Below, piece by piece: positions 33,959 through 42,661 of a stretch of DNA of 64,000 nt. Within the stretch, counting starts at the first letter, position 1, and each line of letters starts with the position of its first letter. Source of the stretch: Thermoanaerobaculia bacterium. GTDB taxonomy: Bacteria > Acidobacteriota > Thermoanaerobaculia > Gp7-AA8. The stretch is from positions 124,001 through 188,000 of the forward strand of contig JADGNZ010000004.1 in NCBI GenBank assembly GCA_017883205.1, written 5' to 3'. The notes below the pieces were generated by a model. It worked only from the letters and a program-made list of their open reading frames with translations. It was not told the DNA's origin and ran no database searches. The translations under genes were made by a program, and so were the position numbers.

Positions 33959-34984
33959 ATGCGAAGCCTGTTTGCTGCTTTGGCGATGTTCGTCGCATGC
34001 GGATCGGCGCTAGGGCAGAAGGCGATGGTTCAGACTCCCGCCGACGCGATGTACACGCGGCCGGGAACACTCATTCCGGCCGGCACACACCGGCTCAATT
34101 TCTACTGCATGGGAAGCGGCTCGCCTACCGTCATCATGGAGGGTGGGTTCGGCGACTGGTCGCCGGCGTTTTCCGGCCTGCAACAGCGCGTCGCGGCATT
34201 CACGCGCGTTTGTTCTTACGATCGCGCCGGATTCGGATTCAGCGATCCCGGTCCCATGCCGCGCCGCTTCGACCGTCTGGCTGAGGAGCTCCACACCGCG
34301 CTGCACAACGGCAACATTGCCGGACCATACCTCCTGGTCGCACTCGCGTTCGGAAGCAATCCGGCGCGCGCGTTTGCCGATCGGTGGATGCCGGAGGTAG
34401 CCGGTCTCGTGCTGATCAGCGGCGACGCGCCCGATCTCGAATCGACGGAGATGACCGATTTCTGGCAGCGGCTCGTGGCGCGTCAACTTCCTCAGGTGCG
34501 TCTGTGCCGTGACTGGGTCGCGGCGGGCAAGGCGATGCCGATCACACCACCGCCAGAGTATCCGCGTTTGAATTGCTACGCCCGGGTGTTTGAAGGCCTC
34601 CCGGATGCTCAATTCTCGCCTGCGTTGAATGCCGCCCTCGAGCGCGAAATGGCGACGAAGACCACGCTCTGGGACACGTTGATCTCCGAGATGGAAGAGG
34701 TGCCGAAAGGTGTGGCGTACCTGAAGGAACATCGAACATCTTTCGGATCGCGTCCGGTGCGCATCATCACCGCGAATCTCTTCCACGACACCGCCAGCAC
34801 GCCCAGCGCGGACCGGCTCCAGCACATGCGCATCTCGTATTACGAGGCACTGGCGCAGTCGCGTTTCCTCGACCTCTCATCGAACGCGAAACAGATCTTC
34901 TCGGATACCGGAATCATCGTTCACTTCGAAAAACCGGAGCTGGTCGTGCAAACGATTCGCGAGGCGTGGGAGCAGAGCAAGTGA
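33959..34984 (+). CDS. Secreted alpha/beta-hydrolase-fold protein, catalytic residues lost
   Basis: 341 residues with a signal peptide (MRSLFAALAMFVACGSALG). The fold is clear: VIMEGGFGDWSPAF (oxyanion region), VCSYDRAGFGFSDPG, LLVALAFGSNPARAFA and GLVLISGDAPD. In active relatives the nucleophile elbow is VGxSxGG; here it is VALAFGS, with Ala130 where Ser is expected. The C-terminal SGHxIQ..PE motif reads TGIIVHFEKPE, with Ile319 in place of the catalytic His. It therefore looks like a pseudoenzyme with a binding or regulatory role. Divergent from the activase gene. Confidence 0.85.
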   Translation: MRSLFAALAMFVACGSALGQKAMVQTPADAMYTRPGTLIPAGTHRLNFYCMGSGSPTVIMEGGFGDWSPAFSGLQQRVAAFTRVCSYDRAGFGFSDPGPMPRRFDRLAEELHTALHNGNIAGPYLLVALAFGSNPARAFADRWMPEVAGLVLISGDAPDLESTEMTDFWQRLVARQLPQVRLCRDWVAAGKAMPITPPPEYPRLNCYARVFEGLPDAQFSPALNAALEREMATKTTLWDTLISEMEEVPKGVAYLKEHRTSFGSRPVRIITANLFHDTASTPSADRLQHMRISYYEALAQSRFLDLSSNAKQIFSDTGIIVHFEKPELVVQTIREAWEQSK

Positions 34985-35230
34985 TGGGGGAAGGGGTCCG
35001 CGCGGCAGAAACTACGAAGCCGTGCTTCACGCAAGCATGAACGTCGACGAATTTCGACCTCCGCCCTGACCGCACTCCTTTCGTCTGAGGAGTGCGGGCG
35101 TCTCGCCAGGCGTCTCGCCCGCGGCCATCGAGGCGTCCCGCCTCGGTGGTCGGACCCAACCAATTGACGGGCTCAGGTTAGCAAGATCGAGCGCCGTTCC
35201 CATTTTTCTAGCTGGAGACCGTGATTGCGC

Positions 35231-38200
35231 TCATGTGGATGCGTCCACGAGTTGCTCCAAAGCCGCCTCGGCGTCTTCGAGCTCTTCCTCCCGGCGCAGG
35301 TAGCCGTGCTTGAAAATCAGGCGACGGGCCTCGGCGAGGTCGTGCTGCGGGGATTGCCACGGGTACTTTGCTTCATCGAAGAAAAGCCGAGCGCGATACA
35401 GATGAATGTCGGCCAGGAACAACGGCATCGGCCCGCGCTCGGCGATCTCCCACGCTTCATCCAGGTCGCTCTGCGCGCTCTCGGAACCGGTGCGCGGGCC
35501 GGTGAGACTGCGCAGCCAGGCACGTGTGAGGAGGCCGCGCGGGAGGTCGTCCTGCTGGCCTGCGCGGCGGAGGCCGGACACGGCGTGGTCCACATCCCTC
35601 GCTGCAGTAGTGAATCCGTGCTGACTTTCTTCGGACATCGGCGGGAAGGGTTGCGCACGCTCCGGTTGGTGGCTCCGCGATTCGAGAATCGCCGCGTAGA
35701 GCGCGGCGCGGCCCAGCGTGAGATGGTCGAGGGCAATGTCGAGGAGCCAGTGGTTGCGTTCACCAATCTCGAGCGTCTGCGCCACGCGCTCCGCTACGGC
35801 GCGGCACAGGACAAGACCTTCGTCGTTCTTTAGTTCTCCTTCCGCCTTCCCCGCCTCCCGCTCCGCCGCCGACAAGAGCAGGTCGCAATACCGGAAGCTC
35901 CCAATTGAATTAAGCAGCGGGTAGGCGGGCAGTCGCTCCGCCTGCATCTGCTCGGCCTCGCGGAAGCGCGCCTCCGCCTCCTCGCGACGGCCCGCCTGGT
36001 GACGGGCGTCGGCATGTGTCGTGCGATTGATCATCCGTTGAGACGCATAGCCGCTGCGGTCGGCGTAGGTCACGGACTGTTCGGCGTCCCACACCGCCCC
36101 CGCCACCGCGCCCAGCGTCAGCTCCAGCTCGCTCAGGTTGCCGGCGATGATGGCGGCGCTTTTCCAGACCTCCTGCCTGACGCGCATCTCCAGCCCGGCT
36201 CGCATCGGTTCGAGGGCCTCGGTCAGCCGGCCCAGGGCGCGCAGGCAGAAGGCGGCTTCGTTCAGCAACCATGCCTGTGCGGCTTCTGTGAGCGCGGGCG
36301 AGACGCGGCTCCATAGAGTCTGGAAGAAGGATGCTTGAGCGCCCAATTCCGAGCCGAATGCCCCAAGCTTGTGCCACGTGTAGTGTTCTCCACCTCGCAG
36401 GATGCGGTCGTAGTAAACCCTCGCACACGCCTCCTGTTGCAACCCCGCCTGGCAGCCGTGAATCACGGCTTGGTAGAGCGGTTGGAGGTCTTCGAGCGTG
36501 GCGTCGGGCTTGTCCTCCGTGGTCGCGCAAAGGTGCTCGTAGAGCCGCCGGTGTGCCGCCCGCCACGCCTCGGGCTGCGCATCGCGCAGGCGCTGGCCGA
36601 AGTACTCGCGAAGGAGAGGATGCGCCTCGATGTACACGAGCGCGCCGGAACCGGGCTCCCGCATCACCGTGAGCAGCTTTGCCTCTTCCAGACGCTGGAG
36701 GGCGAGGTTGCGTTGCGCCTCGGTGATGCCGGTGAGCGGCTCGGTCAGCCCGGCGATGGCCTCCCCTTCCCACAAAGCCGCCAAGAGGTTGGCCGTGGCG
36801 GGGCGGTCGAAGAGGCCGAGCAGGCGCAGGAGCGCCAGGGCGCGCCGGCCTTTCGCCTGATCGTCCGCCGTCTTGCCACCATTGGCGAGCGACTCCACAT
36901 ACGCATCCATGACATTGAAGGCGTGGCCGCCCTGCTCCTCGGCATCGGCTTCCGAGAGCCGGATGAGGTCGCGCTTGCGGATGTCCCCGCCGTGGGCGTC
37001 GCGCAGGTAGCTGCCGAGGAGATTGAGTGTGAGGGCGTGACCCTTCACGTCCTCAACCAGCTTCTCGAATTCATTCCAGAGCGTGCGCCCATCCGAGCTG
37101 GGGATGGTTTTGCGCAGACTGCCCTTCACATCGAAAGACTGAAGCAGCGCGACGCCGGCCTCGGTGGAAAGGCGCGCCAGCTTCTTCTCAGCAACTGTCT
37201 TCCCCACATAGGCGCGCAAGTCGGGAATGCTGTATCGGGTGGTAACGACGCAGAGGCCGCGGCTGTTGGTCGCCAGCCCTTTGAGCAGGGCGGCGATGCC
37301 CTGGTCCTTCAGCTCGCCCGGCGTGGGCGAGGTGGGCGCGTATTGCAACGGCTCCAGGCCATCCAGGATGAGCAGCGCCCGCCGCTCGCCGGCGAGCTGG
37401 GCCAGCCGCCGGCCCTTGTCGAACGCGCCCGCCGCGCTGGCAGCCATTGCAGCATCGCCGAAGAAAGTGAGGGCCTCATTGAGAAAGAGGTCGGACGAAG
37501 CCGCCAACTGCTCCCGCGTGCCTTGACTATAAAAGGACCAAGCCAGCACGGCATCGCACCCCGGCCAGTCCTGAAACGCCAGATCGACGGCCCACTTCGC
37601 GACCACAGAGGTCTTCCCTTCGCCGCCGAGGGCAACGAAGGTGAGGATGTGGGGACGCTTCGATTCTCCGCGCACAACCTGATCCCACGCCTCGTTCAGA
37701 ACCTTCGTTTCCGCCTCGCGCCCGATGAGATTCGACGGCGCGTATTTCATGATGCGGGAGATGTCGGCTTTGACGCTTCCGCCCCGCCTGTCGTCATGCG
37801 GCGCGTCCTCTTTCAGCATGCCCGGATGGAGCTCACGGTAGCGATCGAGGATCAGGCGGGCGACGTCTTCCGCCGGACGTTTGGACACGAGGGGGAAAAT
37901 GTCTGTGTCGTAACTGCCAGGGATCTCGACGTCATCGAACCGGAAAGGCATCACCCGATCGAATTCACGTTTGAATATCAGCGCTTCGATGGCGCGCAGT
38001 TCGACGCTGGTCCAGTCCTTCTTGACATAGTCCTCGGAGAAAAACGGCACAATCAAGTCGGATTCCGTCGCGTAAATACTCTGGAGCTTCCGGTCCGAGG
38101 TGTATCCGATGATCAAGCCCTCGTGCCAGTTGTCGTAGAAGATGCGCGACTTCCCCTTCTCGCCGCCGAACGCTGGCAGCAAGGCGTTCGCGACCTGCTC

Positions 38201-38278
38201 GACGTACTCGCGCCGTTCGCCGGGAAACGACAGGGCGATCGCAAAGCGCCGGCGCTTGGATGAATCGGTATTGCTCAT
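35231..38278 (-). CDS. TIR-STAND NTPase-TPR protein, probable anti-phage sensor
   Basis: 1015 residues from ATG 38278. TIR domain at about 11-147 (FAIALSFPGERREYVEQVAN, then SEDYVKKDWTSVELRAIEAL with Glu93 at the NAD-cleaving position). A STAND/NB-ARC-like NTPase follows, with Walker A GGEGKT (218-223) and Walker B ALLILDGLE (301-309), and from about 560 to the end helical TPR-like repeats for ligand sensing. The frame is open upstream to 38389, but the TIR domain begins right after the chosen start. Proteins of this layout act as single-gene abortive-infection systems in bacteria: TPR recognition, oligomerisation, then NAD+ depletion. No other defence gene adjoins it. Confidence 0.9.
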   Translation of the reverse strand: MSNTDSSKRRRFAIALSFPGERREYVEQVANALLPAFGGEKGKSRIFYDNWHEGLIIGYTSDRKLQSIYATESDLIVPFFSEDYVKKDWTSVELRAIEALIFKREFDRVMPFRFDDVEIPGSYDTDIFPLVSKRPAEDVARLILDRYRELHPGMLKEDAPHDDRRGGSVKADISRIMKYAPSNLIGREAETKVLNEAWDQVVRGESKRPHILTFVALGGEGKTSVVAKWAVDLAFQDWPGCDAVLAWSFYSQGTREQLAASSDLFLNEALTFFGDAAMAASAAGAFDKGRRLAQLAGERRALLILDGLEPLQYAPTSPTPGELKDQGIAALLKGLATNSRGLCVVTTRYSIPDLRAYVGKTVAEKKLARLSTEAGVALLQSFDVKGSLRKTIPSSDGRTLWNEFEKLVEDVKGHALTLNLLGSYLRDAHGGDIRKRDLIRLSEADAEEQGGHAFNVMDAYVESLANGGKTADDQAKGRRALALLRLLGLFDRPATANLLAALWEGEAIAGLTEPLTGITEAQRNLALQRLEEAKLLTVMREPGSGALVYIEAHPLLREYFGQRLRDAQPEAWRAAHRRLYEHLCATTEDKPDATLEDLQPLYQAVIHGCQAGLQQEACARVYYDRILRGGEHYTWHKLGAFGSELGAQASFFQTLWSRVSPALTEAAQAWLLNEAAFCLRALGRLTEALEPMRAGLEMRVRQEVWKSAAIIAGNLSELELTLGAVAGAVWDAEQSVTYADRSGYASQRMINRTTHADARHQAGRREEAEARFREAEQMQAERLPAYPLLNSIGSFRYCDLLLSAAEREAGKAEGELKNDEGLVLCRAVAERVAQTLEIGERNHWLLDIALDHLTLGRAALYAAILESRSHQPERAQPFPPMSEESQHGFTTAARDVDHAVSGLRRAGQQDDLPRGLLTRAWLRSLTGPRTGSESAQSDLDEAWEIAERGPMPLFLADIHLYRARLFFDEAKYPWQSPQHDLAEARRLIFKHGYLRREEELEDAEAALEQLVDAST

Positions 38279-38535
38279 TGGACCCAGCCCCGCAGCAGTT
38301 CGCCCGCTTCTGCCGCAAGCGATTGCCTCGAGCTCCGACCCCATAATACCGTCCAGCGTGCCGTAATTGGGCCGATACGTCGTGCTCAATTCCGTGTGGG
38401 GTGATCAGACGATGCGAGGAGCTATTCGCCGAAAACGACAAGTACCTCGAATATCGCGACCGCGCAATCGCCCTCCTGCACGCCTCAATCGGCATTTCCC
38501 GCTTTTCTCACACTCTTATCGCAACCTCTCCAATC

Positions 38536-38742
38536 GAGCGCCTTCTCCCCCACGCTTTTTGTGGGGGAGAAGGTGGCGAAGCCGGATGAGGGGGCGTTCC
38601 TACGAGTACGACATCCGTGCATGTGCCGCGGTTTCAGGCTGTTCGGACGAGGTGAAGTTGGTCGCTCTGCATATTTACTCCCCCCTCATCCGGCTTCGCC
38701 ACCTTCTCCCCCCGCAAAAAGCGCGGGGGGAGAAGGCGCTCG
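38536..38742. repeat. Inverted pair of TCCCCC hairpin repeats
   Basis: Left copy 38536-38594 contains CCTTCTCCCCCACGC, loop TTTTT and GTGGGGGAGAAGG, followed by TGGCGAAGCCGGATGAGGGG. The right copy (38688-38742) is its complement with a GCAAAAAGC loop. This is a repeat common in many genomes. The 577 bases between the TIR-STAND start and 38856 hold only this structure. Confidence 0.88.
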
Positions 38743-38855
38743 ATGTGAAAGCACTCCAAAGAACAAGGAAGAGGTGTGGCAAGAGTGCGCACCAAGCTTG
38801 TGGGAAATGCGGGTTAGGTAGGCGCGTCAGAAGAGTCGCCACGCGCTTCATTGCG

Positions 38856-39599
38856 TCAGGCGCGCCGCAATCGCGACTGCTCCGCCGCGTCAGACTGCTC
38901 CCACCATCGCTTGGCGTTCACGCCCATCACGAGGAGCCACAGAACCAGCAGCAACTCTCCGACATCCATGATCAGAAGGTAGCGGAAATACGTTGTGGCG
39001 AACGGCGGCCAGAGGAAGGTCAGCCCGATCGGACAGGAAATCGCCATCAGCACGCCGAGAATCCGAGGGAGGAAGGTGGACTTGAAAACGAGGTAGCCGA
39101 TCGTGAGATTGTAGAAACCGAAAAACACCAGACTGATGCCGTATGTCCCGGCATACAGCTTGAGAGACAGGTAGGCCAGCGACTGCAACTGGTCGGCTTT
39201 CCATGCGCCGAGGTAGGGCTGGTGGCTCAGGACGACGAGGGGAGCGAGCTCGAAGAGGCAGGCAAACGCCTGGGTCGCGCATCCCATCAGGCTGAAGAAC
39301 GCTGCCAGCAGCGAGACGTTCCTGCTCACAGGCCTCATCAAGTCGTACATCAGAGCCGTGAACACGATGTAGATGGCGACCACGAGGAGGTCTCCGGCGA
39401 ACGCCAGCCGGAACCAGGGCTCGTGCGCCATCATGTTGGCCGCGGTGGCCGCGGCGTCCCCCTTGACGACGAACCGGCCGCGCACGAACATGGCCACCCC
39501 TCCGGTCGGGAGCATGAGTAAGTAGCAGAGCCCGGCAATCCTGGCCTTCAACCGCGGCAATGCTTCCGCACTCCGTTCCGTCATTTCACCTGCGCCCAT
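38856..39599 (-). CDS. DUF4386 membrane protein
   Basis: 247 residues with six predicted membrane helices. Family features: RIAGLCYLLMLPTGGVA near the start, GDAAATAANMMAHEPWFRLAF and LLVVAIYIVFTALMYDLM. ATG 39599 follows AGGGAGG, so the longer frame to 39656 is rejected. Divergent from an AraC regulator 115 bases away that probably controls it. Its N-terminal end is also preserved as a fragment at 42464-42562. Confidence 0.9.
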   Translation of the reverse strand: MGAGEMTERSAEALPRLKARIAGLCYLLMLPTGGVAMFVRGRFVVKGDAAATAANMMAHEPWFRLAFAGDLLVVAIYIVFTALMYDLMRPVSRNVSLLAAFFSLMGCATQAFACLFELAPLVVLSHQPYLGAWKADQLQSLAYLSLKLYAGTYGISLVFFGFYNLTIGYLVFKSTFLPRILGVLMAISCPIGLTFLWPPFATTYFRYLLIMDVGELLLVLWLLVMGVNAKRWWEQSDAAEQSRLRRA

Positions 39600-39714
39600 G
39601 CGCCTCCCTTTTGATGCTTCGTGGATTGCGGCTAAGGTTATCGGCGGCCGAAACAACGGGACATGACGCGCCGTACCAAAAGCATGGCCGCAGGTTGCAA
39701 GGAGCTGGGAAGAG
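39600..39714. promoter_or_regulatory. Divergent promoter region, duplicated at 42563-42661
   Basis: The 60 bases before the AraC gene (GAAACAACGGGACATGAC, then CCGTACCAAAAGCATGGCCG and AGGTTGCA-GGAGCTG) recur almost unchanged before the paralogous AraC gene at 42662. Conservation beyond the coding region suggests a shared operator. Confidence 0.7.
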
Positions 39715-40761
39715 ATGGGTAATCCAACGATTTCTGCCGGCTATCCGAAAGCGCTGCTGGATTTCGCGGTCTCGCGCGGCGCTGACCGGCAGGCGCTGAT
39801 GGCGAGGGCCCACATTGATCCTGACGAGCTCCGGAATCAGGACAACCGCATTCCGCTGGCGAACTACCTTGCCCTGCTCAACGCGGGAATCGAGTTGTGT
39901 AACGAGCCGGCGCTCGCTCTGCTGTTCGGCGAGGCGGTCAAACTGGCGGAAATCTCGATCGTGGGGATGATGGGCCAGTTGGCCGGAAACAGCGAGGAGG
40001 GACGCCGGCAAATGAGCCGCTACGGACGTCTCGCGCTCGATGAGGATGACGGTGACCCCGCGGATCTCATGAAAGTCGTCCGCGATGGCAGTGATCTATG
40101 GCTGCGATCGACGAGCCGGCTCTACGTGGAGAACCCTCGTCTCACGGAATCCGCGTTCGCGCGCTGTATCTGTGGTGTGCGGGCGATGATTGCCTCGATG
40201 CCCAGCCTGGCGAACATGCGCTTTCCGAAAGCCATCCACTTCACGCACAAAGAGCCCGGCTATCGCGCCGAGTACGATCGGATCTTCGGTGTACCGCTCG
40301 TCTTCGAGAGTCACATGAATGCAATCGTGATTGATGAAGCCTTGATGCAGGTCTCGCTGCCGAGCCCGAACCCCTATCTGTCAGAAGTGTTGCGTGCGCA
40401 TGCCGAAGGGCTCCTCGAGAACCTCGAGCGCTCGAAATCGACCAGGGGACGCGTCGAGAGTCTGCTGATTCCTGCCTTGCACACCGGCCAGGTAAACATC
40501 GACACGATCGCCGGAAAACTCGCGCTCAGCCGCCAGACGCTGTTTCGCAAACTGAAAGCCGAGGGCGTGACCTTCGAGAAAGTGCTGGATGACTTGCGCC
40601 ACAAGCTGGCGATTCACTACCTGAGCGACAAGAGGGCTTCGGTACACGAAACTGCTTATTTAGTTGGCTACTCCGAACCTGCAGCGTTCTCGCGCGCTTT
40701 CAAGCGTTGGACCGGATCGAGTCCGCGGACGATGCGCGGCGCAAAGGTTGGGAATACCTGA
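39715..40761 (+). CDS. AraC-family regulator with arabinose-binding-like N-terminus
   Basis: 348 residues. The N-terminal part (LLDFAVSRGADRQALMARA, IPLANYLALLNAGIELCNEP) is the sensor domain of the OruR/ArgR-like AraC group. The C-terminal 100 residues are the double helix-turn-helix (VNIDTIAGKLALSRQTLFRK, ETAYLVGYSEPAAFSRAFKR). Likely senses a small molecule and controls the adjacent DUF4386 gene. It is a close paralogue of the gene at 42662-43711, with nearly identical DNA-binding domains, so both may bind the same site. Confidence 0.93.
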   Translation: MGNPTISAGYPKALLDFAVSRGADRQALMARAHIDPDELRNQDNRIPLANYLALLNAGIELCNEPALALLFGEAVKLAEISIVGMMGQLAGNSEEGRRQMSRYGRLALDEDDGDPADLMKVVRDGSDLWLRSTSRLYVENPRLTESAFARCICGVRAMIASMPSLANMRFPKAIHFTHKEPGYRAEYDRIFGVPLVFESHMNAIVIDEALMQVSLPSPNPYLSEVLRAHAEGLLENLERSKSTRGRVESLLIPALHTGQVNIDTIAGKLALSRQTLFRKLKAEGVTFEKVLDDLRHKLAIHYLSDKRASVHETAYLVGYSEPAAFSRAFKRWTGSSPRTMRGAKVGNT

Positions 40762-40767
40762 AAGTCG

Positions 40768-41529
40768 TCAGTAAGCGCCTTCGGAAGTCGCTGTTTTCGC
40801 TTTCCACTTCGGAACATCCACTCCCCTGACGAGTAACCAAATGCCCAGTGACAATCCACCGGGCAATATCAGCAGGAGAAGGCCGCCGGAGGGGTATGAC
40901 GGCGCCAGGACCAGCGCGAAGTTCCTCGAGATAAATCCAACACCACCGAGCATCAGTAGAACGCCTACAAACTTCGGAAGATAACCCGACCGGCAGATCA
41001 AATACCCTCGGAGAACGCAGGCAATCCCGTAGAACACCAGGAACAGCCCGCCGCAATATCCAAACAACTTGAGAGACAGCAGCGCAACCGTATTCAGTTG
41101 AGCAGGCGAAAAGCTCTTCAAATAGTCAGCGCCGCCAAGGATGATCGACGCCGCAAAATAGAAGAGCTCGGCGACGGCGTAAACAGCGGTCCCTACCAGC
41201 CCGAAGAATGCCGCGAGAAGGGAGAGATCCTTGCGAACTGGCGCCAGCAATTCATACAAGACGAGCGCCAGTCCAATATCGCACACGGCTTCGATGAGGT
41301 AGCCGGCAAAGCTCATGCGGAAGAGCAACACATTCGCATGGAAGTTTGCCGCAGTGGCGGCGGGATCGCCAGACACGATCAGCCTGGAGGGGACGTAGGC
41401 CTCACCGAAGCCCCCGGCCACAAATGAAAGCAGGAATAGGACTCCGGCAATCCTTGCGTACGTTCGTCCCGACACCATTTGCGTCCGCGCAAGCGGGCGA
41501 TCGTCATTCGCATTCAGAGCAGCGTTCAT
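40768..41529 (-). CDS. DUF4386 membrane protein
   Basis: 253 residues with six predicted helices and family features RIAGVLFLLSFVAGGFGEAY, GDPAATAANFHANVLLFRMS and APVRKDLSLLAAFFGLVG. The ATG at 41529 follows GAGGAG; an ATG at 41544 is upstream of that site. It is a diverged relative of the gene at 38856 and ends six bases after the AraC gene, convergently. Function of the family is unknown. Confidence 0.88.
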   Translation of the reverse strand: MNAALNANDDRPLARTQMVSGRTYARIAGVLFLLSFVAGGFGEAYVPSRLIVSGDPAATAANFHANVLLFRMSFAGYLIEAVCDIGLALVLYELLAPVRKDLSLLAAFFGLVGTAVYAVAELFYFAASIILGGADYLKSFSPAQLNTVALLSLKLFGYCGGLFLVFYGIACVLRGYLICRSGYLPKFVGVLLMLGGVGFISRNFALVLAPSYPSGGLLLLILPGGLSLGIWLLVRGVDVPKWKAKTATSEGAY

Positions 41530-41588
41530 CGCAGCACTCCTCATTGTTAGGATGTTGTTGGGAAGGCCTGCGGTTCAGTCTTGAGCAC

Positions 41589-42467
41589 TCATGAGACCCG
41601 CTTCAATGCCGCGTCGACATCCTTCTGATTTGGATTGATCTTCAACGACGCCGCGTAGCTCGACTTTGCCTCGGCCTTCTTTCCCTGTTTTTCGTAGATG
41701 CCGCCGAGCCAATAGTGGGCACGGGCGAGCGAAGGCTCGTCGTCTTTCGGGCTGTACGCGAGGTACTTCTTCAACGCAACCTCGCCGCGCGGCATGTTGC
41801 TCCCGGCGAGCGCGGCCAGGTGGCCGATCCGAAAGTACGCCGGCATGTATGATGGGTCGAGTTTCACCGCTGACTCGAGCTCAGCGTTCGCGGACGGGTA
41901 ATCCTTCTCTGTGAGCATCAGATAGACGCCGAACCAGTAGTGAGCGCGTGCAGACGCCGGTTGCTCCTTGACCATGCCGGCGTACTCTTTGCGGGCCAGC
42001 TCAGGCTTCTTCGTCCCGGTGTAAACGCGCGCGAACGCGCGATGACCGTCGATGGCGTCGCGTTTTCGGATCTCGGCGGCCTGCTCCAATGCGCCCGACT
42101 CACTCCCTCCTGCGAAGGAGGGAGCGGAGATGTAGACCTCCAGCAAGGCGAATCGCGCGGCGATCAGGTTCGGATCGAGCTGGATGGCGCGCTCGAGCTC
42201 CGCCTTCGTTTTTGTTATCAGCGACATTCCGCTGAACATACTTGCGTGCATGCCAGCCTGAATGGTCGCATTAGCGAGCCGGTAGTGGTAGTCGGCGTTA
42301 TTCGGCTTCAGCGCCACCGCCTTTTCGAAGAGCTCGACTGCTTTCTCGGGCTCGCCGTGGGTGATGGCATCGCGGCCGTGCTGAACGAGTACTTGAGGAT
42401 CGTTCGTCTGCGCTCCGGCGGCGAGAGACAGCGTGACAACGAACAGAATGGCTGCACTCCGCTTCAT
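41589..42467 (-). CDS. Secreted TPR-repeat protein
   Basis: 292 residues with a signal peptide (MKRSAAILFVVTLSLAAGAQ). About six TPR units follow (for example EPEKAVELFEKAVALKPNNA and DYPSANAELESAVKLDPSYM, ending KKAEAKSSYAASLKINPNQK). TPR arrays scaffold protein complexes; this one would be periplasmic or outer-membrane associated. Its ATG overlaps the stop of the DUF4386 remnant upstream by four bases, so the TPR gene appears to have been joined to the promoter of the truncated gene. Confidence 0.88.
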   Translation of the reverse strand: MKRSAAILFVVTLSLAAGAQTNDPQVLVQHGRDAITHGEPEKAVELFEKAVALKPNNADYHYRLANATIQAGMHASMFSGMSLITKTKAELERAIQLDPNLIAARFALLEVYISAPSFAGGSESGALEQAAEIRKRDAIDGHRAFARVYTGTKKPELARKEYAGMVKEQPASARAHYWFGVYLMLTEKDYPSANAELESAVKLDPSYMPAYFRIGHLAALAGSNMPRGEVALKKYLAYSPKDDEPSLARAHYWLGGIYEKQGKKAEAKSSYAASLKINPNQKDVDAALKRVS

Positions 42468-42562
42468 TGCGTCACCTCAAACGGTGGCCACAGACCGGCC
42501 ATCCTGGCCCTGAAACGCGGCGACACTTCTGCAATCCGTTTCGTCAGTTCAGCTGCGGCCAT
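42464..42562 (-). pseudogene. Truncated DUF4386 gene remnant
   Basis: A 32-codon frame, MAAAELTKRIAEVSPRFRAR then MAGLWPPFEV, lines up with the start of the DUF4386 protein at 38856-39599 (TERSAEALPRLKARIAGL). Homology stops there, and the frame ends in an ATGA overlap with the TPR gene. It shows that the whole divergent DUF4386/AraC module was duplicated and one copy then lost most of its membrane gene. Confidence 0.75.
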
Positions 42563-42661
42563 ATTCGTCCCCTCTCGATGCGAGAGTACTTCGTTTGAAA
42601 CAACGGGACATGACCAGCCGTACCAAAAGCATGGCCGCAGGTTGCAGGGAGCTGCGAAAAC

